Shown here piece by piece: positions 5,651 to 12,088 of a stretch of 12,088 nucleotides of DNA. Where the stretch lies: contig JAPLVQ010000104.1 in NCBI GenBank assembly GCA_026397035.1, positions 6,028 to 18,115 on the forward strand. The letters are read 5' to 3'. This stretch comes from Candidatus Iainarchaeum sp. Its GTDB lineage: Archaea > Iainarchaeota > Iainarchaeia > Iainarchaeales > JAAZKV01. Positions within the stretch are counted from its first letter, which is position 1; each line of letters opens with the position of its first letter. Below the pieces are notes generated by a model that was not told the DNA's origin, did not search any database, and saw nothing but the letters and a program-made list of their open reading frames with translations. The translations under genes and the position numbers were made by a program.

Positions 5651-5723
5651 TGGGGATAGCAAGATTTGAACTCGCGTTTGACGCTCCCAAAGCGCCGGTC
5701 CTACCAGGCTAGACTATATCCCC
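5651..5723 (-). tRNA. tRNA-Pro (anticodon TGG)
   Basis: The minus strand folds into a complete 73-nt cloverleaf. The acceptor stem is GGGGATA/TATCCCC (7 perfect pairs). The D stem is GTCT/GGAC with one G-T pair and a loop containing GG. The anticodon stem is GGCGC/GCGTC with loop TTTGGGA, giving anticodon TGG (5687-5689) and G37 as expected for proline. The variable loop has 4 nt, and the T arm is GCGAG/CTTGC with loop TTCAAAT. The discriminator base is A at 5651. CCA is not encoded, so it must be added by CCA-adding enzyme. There is no intron. TGG reads CCA and, by wobble, other proline codons. Confidence 0.96.
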
Positions 5724-5733
5724 CTAAAATAAT

Positions 5734-5753
5734 TCAGCAAACTATTTTGCTGA
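5734..5753 (-). repeat. Inverted repeat just upstream of tRNA-Pro
   Basis: TCAGCAAA (5734-5741) and TTTGCTGA (5746-5753) form a perfect 8-bp stem with a 4-nt loop. It lies 10 nt before the 5' end of the mature tRNA, between it and a TATA-like GTTATATTT (5756-5764). It could be an operator overlapping the start region, or a leader hairpin if transcription starts at the more distant TTTTAAAAA near 5780. Confidence 0.5.
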
Positions 5754-5755
5754 CT

Positions 5756-5764
5756 AAATATAAC
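5756..5764 (-). promoter_or_regulatory. TATA-like element before tRNA-Pro
   Basis: GTTATATTT on the minus strand is centred about 37 nt before the tRNA 5' end, giving a leader of roughly 10 nt. A second candidate, TTTTAAAAA at about 5780-5788, is further away. Confidence 0.35.
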
Positions 5765-5810
5765 TCACCAGACAGGGTTTTTAAAAGTTTGGACTATACA
5801 AAACAAGGGA

Positions 5811-6251
5811 TTATTTTTTTGTTTTTTCTTCCCTTTTCTTTCGCTTAACATCAATTTCGCTCGAAATGAAGAAATAAATAACCGAAAAGACCATCATGAT
5901 TATTCTCCACTCATCAGGAAGCAAAGCAAAAATAAATAACAAAAGCCAGAGCGCAACAAAAGAAACCGAGAACTTGTGAATTTTCTGCTTAAACATATAC
6001 CTACTAATAAGCGTGTACGCGACTACAAGCACAATTCCCGCACAAAAAGAAGGAATACTAGTAAAAGCCAAAAATAAAGCGACCACCATTGTATAGGCAG
6101 TCAACTCAAGCGATTTATGCGCAGGCTCTTTTTCACTAGCACGCAAACCAAAATAACCGAATAAAAAAAGAAAAAGGGAAAGAACAAGTACTGATACCCA
6201 ACCCATGACAAAAATATTAAGCCCCATGAAATACTCTATTCCCCAAATCAT
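5811..6251 (-). CDS. Small polytopic membrane protein, unknown function
   Basis: The 146-residue protein has about five hydrophobic segments (roughly 13-36, 48-64, 66-84, 94-111 and 115-131) separated by short charged loops. It ends in a lysine-rich tail (VKRKKREEKTKK), probably cytoplasmic. I see no motif that assigns a transported substrate or enzyme activity. ATG 6251 is chosen because the TATA-like TTTATATTCC at 6271-6280 is about 25 nt upstream, fitting a leaderless mRNA. A GTG at 6263 and an ATG 8 codons further in are alternatives. The gene is divergent from the DNA ligase and followed on the same strand by tRNA-Pro 88 nt away. Lacking family evidence, I call it hypothetical. Confidence 0.65.
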   Translation of the reverse strand: MIWGIEYFMGLNIFVMGWVSVLVLSLFLFLFGYFGLRASEKEPAHKSLELTAYTMVVALFLAFTSIPSFCAGIVLVVAYTLISRYMFKQKIHKFSVSFVALWLLLFIFALLPDEWRIIMMVFSVIYFFISSEIDVKRKKREEKTKK

Positions 6252-6270
6252 AAATAAAAACACTAATCAA

Positions 6271-6303
6271 GGAATATAAAAGGATTATTGGTCACTATAA
6301 ATT
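6271..6303. promoter_or_regulatory. Divergent promoter of the membrane protein and DNA ligase genes
   Basis: GGAATATAAAAGG (6271-6283) reads as a TATA box in both directions. On the minus strand it predicts a start near 6250, at the ATG of the membrane protein. On the plus strand it predicts a start near 6303, 13 nt before the ligase ATG. A second plus-strand element, CTATAAATTAG (6294-6304), is too close to the ligase ATG to serve it unless a later start is used. Confidence 0.4.
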
Positions 6304-6315
6304 AGCTGAGAAAAA

Positions 6316-8163
6316 ATGCAATTTGACCAAGTAACCCAGTATTTTGATAAAATAGAACAAGCTTCTTCGCGCCTTGTAATGACACAATATCTTTCAGAAC
6401 TCTTTGATAAAGTACCCGCAAGCGACACAAAAGAAATAATTTATTTAATTCAAGGAAGAATTGCCCCTCAATTTGAAGGAAAAGAAATCGGTTTTGGTGA
6501 AAAACTAATAATGGAAGGAATATCAAAAGCCACAGGATTCGCCCGCGAAGAAGTAGAAGAAATGTTTAATAAAACCGGGGACCTTGGAAACACTGCTGAA
6601 GAATACATGAAGAAAAGAAAACAACAATCCCTCGCAACTGAAGAACTCACAATAAAAAAAGTTTTTTATAACCTAAAAAAAATGTCCGAAAGCACAGGCA
6701 TCGGAAGTCAGGAACTCAAAAAAAAGCTTCTGGCGGAATTATTTAATTCAGCAAGTCCAACAGAAGCAAGATACATTGCTAGAATTCCGCTTGGAAATAT
6801 AAGACTTGGAGTAGGCGACCCGACAATAATGGATGCTTACGCGATGATTATTACAAAACACGAACAGGATACTCTCGCGCTTGAAAAGAAAAAAGCGAAA
6901 AGCAAAAAAGAAGAGAAAAGAATCGAGGATGAACAAAGAAAATTAAAAGTCGGGATACGAGAAAAAATTGAGGCGGCATATAATATCCACTCTGATCTTG
7001 GCGAAATCGCCGAAATATTAAAAAAAGACGGTACTAGCGGTCTTGACAAAATAAAAATTACTCCAGGAACACCAATTAGACCAACCGCCGCGGAAAGACT
7101 GCCAACCGCAAAAGAGATAATTGAAAAACTCGGAACGTGCGCTGTAGAAAGTAAATATGATGGATTCAGGTTACAAGTTTCTAAAGACGGAGATAAAGTA
7201 AAAATCTTTTCACGGCAAAGCGAAGACATAACGCAGATGTTTCCTGAAATAATCGAGGCAATGAAAACCCAGCTGGTTGCGAAAAAATGTATTGTAGAAG
7301 GGGAAGCGCTCGCGTTTAACGAAACAACCCAAGAGTATTATCCATTCCAAGTGACAATACAGCGAAAAAGAAAATATGAAATTGAAAAGAAATCAAAAGA
7401 ATATCCTTTGAATCTTTTCCTGTTTGACGTGATGTACTGTGACGGCGAAAACTATATGGAAAAGCCGTTTTTTGAAAGAAGAAAAAAACTTGAAAGCATT
7501 ATTAAGGACGGGGGAATAATTAAACTGAGCGAACAAAAGATAATTTCGGATCCAAAAGAACTAGAACAGTTCTTTGAAGAGAAAATAGCTCAAGGACTTG
7601 AAGGAGTAATGGCTAAAGACTTAAACGCGTCATATATTGCGGGCGCAAGAAAATTTGCTTGGATAAAAATGAAACGTTCCTATAAAGGAATGCTTGACGA
7701 CACACTTGATCTTGTAATTATAGGATACTATTCGGGAAAAGGAAAAAGAACAGAATTCGGGTTAGGGGCTCTACTTGCTGCAGTGTATAATCATAAAAAA
7801 GACACTTTTGAAAGTGTGGCAAAAATAGGAACTGGAATGAGCGAAGAAACGCTGGCGGAACTTGAAGGAATCCTCTCAAAAATAACTGTAAAAATAAAAC
7901 CAGCACGCGTGATTTCGGAATTAATACCAGAACACTGGGTACAACCACATTATGTGATAGAAACCCGCGCGGATGAGATAACAAAAAGCCCAATGCACTC
8001 ATGCGGAAAAGAAAAAGACACTAACGGATACGCTTTAAGATTTCCAAGAATGATTAAACTCCTTTCGGACAAAAAGGTTGAACAAGCCACTACAACCGAA
8101 GAAGTAATCAACATGTATAATATTCAAAAAAGAGTGGCGATGGATAACACTGAAGAAAAGTGA
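6316..8163 (+). CDS. lig: ATP-dependent DNA ligase
   Basis: This enzyme seals nicks in DNA in replication and repair through an enzyme-AMP intermediate. The 615-residue protein has the archaeal three-domain layout: an N-terminal helical DNA-binding domain (about 1-245), the adenylation domain and the C-terminal OB domain. Motif I is KYDGFR with K280 the adenylated lysine; motif IV is EGVMAK (429-434); motif V is WIKMK (449-453); and RFPR (575-578) lies in the motif VI region. GNIRLGVGDPT and AAERLPTAKEI are also typical of archaeal ligases. An unusual charged segment, about residues 190-211 (EKKKAKSKKEEKRIEDEQRK plus flanks), sits between AMIITKHE and the AYNIHSDLG helix, where relatives have a shorter linker; it may form a coiled coil. 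ATG 6316 follows a weak GCTGAG. Length is slightly above the usual 550-600. Confidence 0.95.
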   Translation: MQFDQVTQYFDKIEQASSRLVMTQYLSELFDKVPASDTKEIIYLIQGRIAPQFEGKEIGFGEKLIMEGISKATGFAREEVEEMFNKTGDLGNTAEEYMKKRKQQSLATEELTIKKVFYNLKKMSESTGIGSQELKKKLLAELFNSASPTEARYIARIPLGNIRLGVGDPTIMDAYAMIITKHEQDTLALEKKKAKSKKEEKRIEDEQRKLKVGIREKIEAAYNIHSDLGEIAEILKKDGTSGLDKIKITPGTPIRPTAAERLPTAKEIIEKLGTCAVESKYDGFRLQVSKDGDKVKIFSRQSEDITQMFPEIIEAMKTQLVAKKCIVEGEALAFNETTQEYYPFQVTIQRKRKYEIEKKSKEYPLNLFLFDVMYCDGENYMEKPFFERRKKLESIIKDGGIIKLSEQKIISDPKELEQFFEEKIAQGLEGVMAKDLNASYIAGARKFAWIKMKRSYKGMLDDTLDLVIIGYYSGKGKRTEFGLGALLAAVYNHKKDTFESVAKIGTGMSEETLAELEGILSKITVKIKPARVISELIPEHWVQPHYVIETRADEITKSPMHSCGKEKDTNGYALRFPRMIKLLSDKKVEQATTTEEVINMYNIQKRVAMDNTEEK

Positions 8164-8197
8164 GAATTTCAAAACCGACTTTTTAAAATACCAGCTC

Positions 8198-8256
8198 TTA
8201 TCAAAAAAGATAACCTCCCTTTAAGAAGGGAAAAACTTACCCGCTTTTTTAAAAAG
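8198..8256 (+). repeat. Three consecutive inverted repeats between ligase and a small membrane gene
   Basis: TTATC/GATAA (8198-8202 and 8209-8213, A6 loop), TCCCTT/AAGGGA (8216-8221 and 8226-8231, 4-nt loop) and CTTTTT/AAAAAG (8244-8249 and 8251-8256) follow each other in 59 nt. The last includes T6 and may act as ligase terminator, as TATA element for the next gene, or both. Confidence 0.4.
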
Positions 8257-8290
8257 GAAAGTTTAAGTATTGAAAAAGCATCCTCTTTTC

Positions 8291-8500
8291 ATGAAACTAA
8301 AAGGATGGATAATACTGGCAATATCAATACTCATCGTGGCTGCGGCGACAATAGTAATTGATAAATGGGCGAGCGAATGGAAGAACCTGTTCTTTTACAT
8401 GGATGACTGGAGAATGTGGATAATTCTTTTTGTTTTTATTTATTTAGTTAAAAAGATTCTTGAAAAATTATTAATAGTAGAGGCAAGAATTCTAAAATGA
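8291..8500 (+). CDS. Small two-helix membrane protein, unknown
   Basis: From ATG 8291 the product has 69 residues, with one hydrophobic helix near residues 6-23 (WIILAISILIVAAATIVI) and a second near 40-53 (MWIILFVFIYLVKK). They are joined by an aromatic, charged loop (DKWASEWKNLFFYMDDW). The tail is basic and helical. A TTG at 8270 would add MKKHPLF; it has GGA about 11 nt upstream, but the TATA-like TTTTTTAAAAAGG at 8245-8257 would place the transcript start after it, favouring ATG 8291. No family is recognised. It lies between the ligase and a surface protein on the same strand, with gaps of over 100 nt on each side, so it is probably its own unit. Confidence 0.55.
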   Translation: MKLKGWIILAISILIVAAATIVIDKWASEWKNLFFYMDDWRMWIILFVFIYLVKKILEKLLIVEARILK

Positions 8501-8610
8501 GATGCAAAAGGTTTAAAGCAATAAACAAGGGTTCTAACTTATCAAACAAGAATTTCAATACAAGCGGATAAACAAAAGTAAAGAAGCTGAACAAAAAAAA
8601 GGCGATTTTG

Positions 8611-9573
8611 ATGAAAATATTTGAAATACTGATTTATGCAATAGTTGCTCTCGCAATGGTATTATTGCTCTTTACGCTAATTACCCAGTACTTGCCAAAA
8701 AACGACAACAGACTTTTAATAAAGACCGGACTTACAGACGCTCTAATAAAAGGAAATATTGGAAAAACAATAAACCTTGGAGCGCTTAGTTACGAAAAAG
8801 GATTTATCCTCTCAAAAAACGATTTTGACCAGACCAAAATGCTTATTGCGCTAGAATGCACAAGCCCTCAAGAATGCTGCCCAAAAGGAACAGGAGTCGA
8901 CAACAAGAACTGTAATAAAAATATTATTTGGGATGAAATAAACGCATCAATTCGAAACGGAGGAAAAATTAATACTTTTGTTCGGTGTACAACAGCAAAA
9001 AGCCTACCAATATGCAAAATTTATCTCTCTGCAATGCCCGCACAGGCACAAATAGAAAAACTCGAACTAGTCACTGAAGATGTTCAAAACGGAACAACTG
9101 CAATACGCGCTAGCGTAAAAAACTCCGGACAACAAACCCTTACAAATGCTACGGCAACAATCACTCTTGAAAAAAAGAACGGGACAGAATGGGTAGAGAC
9201 TGATTATTATGAAGAACCAAAAAGCATCCTCTTAATGATGCCAGGCGAGAAACAATCGATAATATTTTTACCCAATCCAGCAACAATGGGCGAATATAGG
9301 GCAAAAATACTTTTTGAAGGACAAAATGCAGGATTTGATATAAATACAATAAACTTTTCAAAAAACAATACTGCCTGCAACACACTAGATAAAACACAAA
9401 CAATATTTGACCCAACAACTCAGAAATACCAGGAACTATATCCCTGCTCTGGTTGCATAAGCCCTATTGACTGCGCGATAGAATGGGGCAAGAAAAATCC
9501 AGCAGTACAATATTTCCCTTATGACAACCAGACAGCTTACTGCCTGAAAAGCACTGAAGAAGGGAATTGTTAA
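8611..9573 (+). CDS. Membrane-anchored cysteine-rich surface protein with CARDB-like domain
   Basis: The 320-residue protein starts with one hydrophobic helix (about 4-27, FEILIYAIVALAMVLLLFTL) that works as an uncleaved anchor or signal. Its E5 and helix resemble archaeal pilin-like N-termini, but no class III (K/R-G) cleavage motif is present. The outer part has 12 cysteines (83, 89, 90, 101, 126, 135, 256, 279, 282, 288, 311, 320), suggesting disulfides, and a beta-sandwich segment (about 148-240) with the CARDB-type pattern ...IRASVKNSGQQTLTNATATI...MPGEKQSIIFL. Several N-x-S/T sites are present. ATG 8611 follows AAAGGCGAT, a slightly imperfect Shine-Dalgarno; a TTG at 8608 precedes it in frame. 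The gene is convergent with the ABC permease. It is probably a cell-surface or adhesion component; no enzyme motif is seen. Confidence 0.65.
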   Translation: MKIFEILIYAIVALAMVLLLFTLITQYLPKNDNRLLIKTGLTDALIKGNIGKTINLGALSYEKGFILSKNDFDQTKMLIALECTSPQECCPKGTGVDNKNCNKNIIWDEINASIRNGGKINTFVRCTTAKSLPICKIYLSAMPAQAQIEKLELVTEDVQNGTTAIRASVKNSGQQTLTNATATITLEKKNGTEWVETDYYEEPKSILLMMPGEKQSIIFLPNPATMGEYRAKILFEGQNAGFDINTINFSKNNTACNTLDKTQTIFDPTTQKYQELYPCSGCISPIDCAIEWGKKNPAVQYFPYDNQTAYCLKSTEEGNC

Positions 9574-9640
9574 AGACGAGTATTAATAGATATTAAATTA
9601 AATAAATAAAATACCCAAAACAGGTTTGCAGAACTATTTG

Positions 9641-11560
9641 TTACTTCTTCTTAAATAAAACAATGCAAACAACCGCCAAAGAAAATACTACAAAGAATGT
9701 TATTTCATACCAAAGCGAAACGAGAGGCATACCCTTAATCATTAAACCAATAAGCAAATTATTCGCAACAGTAAGCGGGAGAACGGAACTCACAAACTGC
9801 ATGAAAGGCTCCATAAACTCAATCGGTAAAATCACCCCGCTAAGGAAAAGCATTGGAACTATTATAAGTAGGGAAGTAAGGATTGCAGTGGACTGGTTCT
9901 TTGTAAAAAAAGAAATCAAAATACCTATTGAGATAAATGCAATTGAAATCAAAACCATTGCTAGAAACAATTCCCAAATAGGGGAAGCTATCGAAAGTCC
10001 AAAGCCAAGCTGCTTAACCGGACCTATCGCAAAAGGAAGCGGAATTTTTGCGAAAGCTACTGAAAAAATCACTGCAGCTTCAATAAGCGCAATAACTAAC
10101 TGACCGCAAATCTTTCCAAAAAGAAACTTAGCCCTGCTTGTAATACTAAGATCAAAACGGAGCGAAACCTTCTGGTTCTTTTCAAGCAAAACAATCATGG
10201 AAGTTAAAAGCATGCAAGTCAGAATCAAAACAACCGAAACCGAATTTGCCACAAGAATACCAAAAGGGTCAGTATCAAAAATAGTTTTCTCATAAAAAAC
10301 CGCGGGCTGGGCAAGAACTTTAGGATTAATATCGCTAAACTCTTTTAACTGTGCCGAGAAAGAAGAAAGCAGTTCTTCTGAAGAGCCGAGCCTTGATTCA
10401 ATCTCTTTTTTTGATTCCCTGGAATCACTAATAAGCGTCCTCACTTCAGTCATTGAAGACTTAAAAACAGAAAGCTTAGTTGAAGCATCACCAATAACAG
10501 CTGAGGAAGAATTAAGCGCAGAAGAAACATTTGCTGATTCAGCATCAAGTTTATTAAAAAGCGAATCAGCCTGCGCAATAGAATTATTTAAGCTCGAGTT
10601 TGAATTTGAAAGCTCATCACTAAAAGCAGTAATTCTTTGTGCAACAGGCTTAAGCGAAACAAGATTTGATCTAGCCGAAGAAAGCGAAGCAATCTGGGAA
10701 TCAAGCTGGGCTTTTGCGGAATCAGTTGAAAGCGAACTCCTAATCGAAGCTAGCCCAACAATTGTGGAATCCATAAGCAGAACAGTGGAATCAATTTGGG
10801 AAGAAAGATCATTAATTTCAGAACGATAAGAACCAAGCTGGGTATTAAGATCGGTTATCTCTGATTTCATTCTTAAAAAAGAAGTTTTGAACCCCGCGAC
10901 CTGGCCGGCAAAATCCTGATTACTTTGTGAGAACTCATCAACACTCGCTTTCTGGCTCAAAAGCCCCTGCTCAATAGAATTAAAATCAATCTTATCAAGT
11001 TCAACCTCAAGATTATTAAGAGACTCTTCAGCGGAAGAAAGACGCGCCTTAAAATCAGAAACATTGTCAATCTCTGTACCAACATTCTTTCCTAAATCAC
11101 TAATAGTTCCCCAAAGCTTGCCAAGTTCTTCCTGCGCACGTGTCGTAGTAACACGCTGAACAGTCGCTTTAGCAATCTCCACAAAAAGCTTTGAAGCTAA
11201 AAGACTTGAATTATCAAAATACATATCCACCTTAATCTGGCTGTACTTTGACTCACCGGAAATACGAATACCCGCCATAACCTCGCGCTTTTTTATCGCA
11301 TCAGAAAGCAAATTAACGTCATCATACTCAAGTATAGTAACATCCTTTATCGAAGAAATCATGTTTGAAAAATTTGAATCAAAAGAAAGATTATTAACAA
11401 ACCCCACTTTATTCTGGCTAAGTTTTGAAATATCCACTCCAGTAAAAGAAGTGCCTACAAGCCCCACTACAAGCAAAGGATAAAGAATTATCAATAATAA
11501 CGCGATACGCTGATTTTTCACAAGCGAAATCTCTTTTAGAACAATTTCAAAAAAACTCAT
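9641..11560 (-). CDS. ABC-2 type exporter permease with long coiled-coil ectodomain
   Basis: The 639-residue membrane subunit has TM1 at about 18-36, a very large extracytoplasmic region (about 40-430) and five more membrane helices in the last 200 residues. The C-terminal block fits the ABC-2 fold, including the helix pair around VLILTCMLLTSMIVLLEKNQ and the LFLSGVILPIEFM stretch before the last helices. The ectodomain is Ser/Asn/Asp-rich with long heptad-like helices (about 140-420), like YhgE/Pip-type exporters. Such permeases work as dimers with an ATPase subunit to export lipids, peptides or drugs; the substrate here is unknown. ATG 11560 is used; an in-frame GTG at 11575 adds five residues. 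It lies 170 nt downstream of the ATPase gene on the same strand and is convergent with the surface-protein gene. Confidence 0.88.
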   Translation of the reverse strand: MSFFEIVLKEISLVKNQRIALLLIILYPLLVVGLVGTSFTGVDISKLSQNKVGFVNNLSFDSNFSNMISSIKDVTILEYDDVNLLSDAIKKREVMAGIRISGESKYSQIKVDMYFDNSSLLASKLFVEIAKATVQRVTTTRAQEELGKLWGTISDLGKNVGTEIDNVSDFKARLSSAEESLNNLEVELDKIDFNSIEQGLLSQKASVDEFSQSNQDFAGQVAGFKTSFLRMKSEITDLNTQLGSYRSEINDLSSQIDSTVLLMDSTIVGLASIRSSLSTDSAKAQLDSQIASLSSARSNLVSLKPVAQRITAFSDELSNSNSSLNNSIAQADSLFNKLDAESANVSSALNSSSAVIGDASTKLSVFKSSMTEVRTLISDSRESKKEIESRLGSSEELLSSFSAQLKEFSDINPKVLAQPAVFYEKTIFDTDPFGILVANSVSVVLILTCMLLTSMIVLLEKNQKVSLRFDLSITSRAKFLFGKICGQLVIALIEAAVIFSVAFAKIPLPFAIGPVKQLGFGLSIASPIWELFLAMVLISIAFISIGILISFFTKNQSTAILTSLLIIVPMLFLSGVILPIEFMEPFMQFVSSVLPLTVANNLLIGLMIKGMPLVSLWYEITFFVVFSLAVVCIVLFKKK

Positions 11561-11575
11561 TTTATACACAACCAC

Positions 11576-11745
11576 AACATAAATTCAACTAATTTACTCA
11601 ACATCTAAACTAATTAATTCAATCATACAAATTAACCAACTCAACCATCTGACTAATTAATTCAATAATTTGAACCAATTAGTCCAATACCCTAAAACAA
11701 ATTAAATCTAAACTTCAAAACAATATCCCATAAATTAAAAACTAA
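11576..11745 (-). repeat. G-poor spacer with 11/22-nt degenerate repeats inside the ABC operon
   Basis: The 170 nt between ATPase and permease hold 36 C but only 3 G on the plus strand (11651, 11672, 11682), so the transcribed RNA would be almost free of C. The 15-mer ACTAATTAATTCAAT occurs at 11609-11623 and 11652-11666, and ACTAATTAAT again at 11741-11750 over the ATPase stop. Related units follow every 20-23 nt from 11587 to about 11693, each made of two half-units of about 11 nt (AACTAATTAAT then TCAATCATACA). There is no long open frame on either strand. Confidence 0.55.
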
Positions 11746-12088
11746 TTAATCCCCCACCCCTTCCCCAATAAGGTTAAGAAAAACATCCTCAAGATCCGGC
11801 TCTTTTGTCGTGGAAAGCATAATATCATAACCTTTATTCAATAAATGCTCAGTGACCGCAGTAATACGCCCGATAATCTTCTCATCCTTAAAAGGAATAA
11901 ATAATAATTCTCCCTTCTGGACAAGCGACGGCTGATTTACTAATGCGCTGACTACGGCCAAATCTTTTTCCAAAACACCCCCTTTAATCTTAAAAATTAC
12001 TATCTTAACCCCGCCATATTTTTTAATCAAATCATATGGAGCGCCCACCGCAAGAAGCAATCCTTTTTTTAATAAAGCAATTCTTGAA
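11746..12088 (-). CDS. ABC transporter ATPase subunit, C-terminal part (cut by window edge)
   Basis: The frame is open at the right edge and ends at TAA 11746, giving the last 113 residues of an ABC ATPase. It begins SRIALLKKGLLLAVGAPYDL, the family's usual segment after the H-loop (DRIALL-x-x-G-x-L-x-A-x-G-x-P-x-x-L). It ends EPDLEDVFLNLIGEG, the usual closing motif of drug/lipid-exporter ATPases of the ABC-2 class. The Walker A, signature and Walker B motifs lie outside the window. The subunit powers the permease encoded 170 nt downstream by ATP hydrolysis on the cytoplasmic face. No internal start is needed; the TTG at 12060 is a normal internal codon. Confidence 0.9.
   Translation of the reverse strand, partial: SRIALLKKGLLLAVGAPYDLIKKYGGVKIVIFKIKGGVLEKDLAVVSALVNQPSLVQKGELLFIPFKDEKIIGRITAVTEHLLNKGYDIMLSTTKEPDLEDVFLNLIGEGVGD

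Noticed and set aside
5666..5848. Plus-strand open frame of 60 codons across the tRNA
   Set aside because: It runs antisense through tRNA-Pro and the 3' end of the membrane gene; composition and lack of start signals mark it as a chance frame.
6837..7229. Minus-strand frame of 130 codons inside the ligase
   Set aside because: It is antisense to conserved ligase motifs, a shadow frame.
9663..10103. Plus-strand frame of 146 codons opposite the permease
   Set aside because: It is a mirror of the well-supported ABC-2 permease membrane region and has no recognisable protein features.
11587..11693. CRISPR-like reading of the repeats between ATPase and permease
   Set aside because: Units are degenerate, only about 21 nt apart and contiguous, with no constant repeat plus variable spacers and no cas genes.

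Overview
The window is about 12 kb of AT-rich archaeal chromosome, probably from a DPANN-type lineage (Woesearchaeota/Pacearchaeota-like). That placement is an inference. It rests on an archaeal-type ATP-dependent DNA ligase, a tRNA gene with no encoded CCA, TATA boxes lying about 25 nt before expected transcription starts, GGTG/GGAGGT-type Shine-Dalgarno sites mixed with apparently leaderless genes, short intergenic gaps and many small proteins of unknown function. I see no insertion sequence, CRISPR array, prophage or rRNA.

Layout. 1-557 (minus): a universal-stress-protein-like gene followed by the first codons of a gene that runs off the left edge. 649-1948 (plus): a helical protein with an HTH-like C-terminus, then a PIN-domain ribonuclease, probably co-transcribed. 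2139-2620 (plus): a GNAT acetyltransferase split into two overlapping reading frames exactly at an A AAA AAG heptamer. 2683-3090 (minus): an unrecognised 135-residue protein with a strong Shine-Dalgarno and a TTG start. 3333-4975 (minus): a membrane-anchored SIMPL-domain protein and a protein with a Tat-like signal and a JAMM-like HTHP motif, each with its own promoter. 5068-5723 (minus): a DUF5680 protein directly downstream of tRNA-Pro(TGG); inverted repeats lie on both sides of the tRNA. 5811-6251 (minus): a small polytopic membrane protein, divergent from the DNA ligase (6316-8163, plus) and possibly sharing its TATA element. 8291-9573 (plus): a small two-helix membrane protein and a cysteine-rich, membrane-anchored surface protein. 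9641-12088 (minus): an ABC-type exporter, with the C-terminus of the ATPase at the right edge and a permease carrying a very long extracytoplasmic coiled coil.

Functionally the window mixes housekeeping genes (ligase, tRNA-Pro) with cell-envelope genes (SIMPL, Tat/JAMM-like, cysteine-rich surface protein, ABC exporter, small membrane proteins). Most transcription units look like single genes or pairs.

The observations most worth a second look are the GNAT split at a canonical -1 slippery heptamer; the 170-nt spacer inside the ABC operon, which has 36 C but only 3 G on the plus strand and a roughly 11/22-nt periodicity; the HTH-like/PIN gene pair; the Tat-signal/JAMM-like protein; and the inverted repeats around tRNA-Pro.
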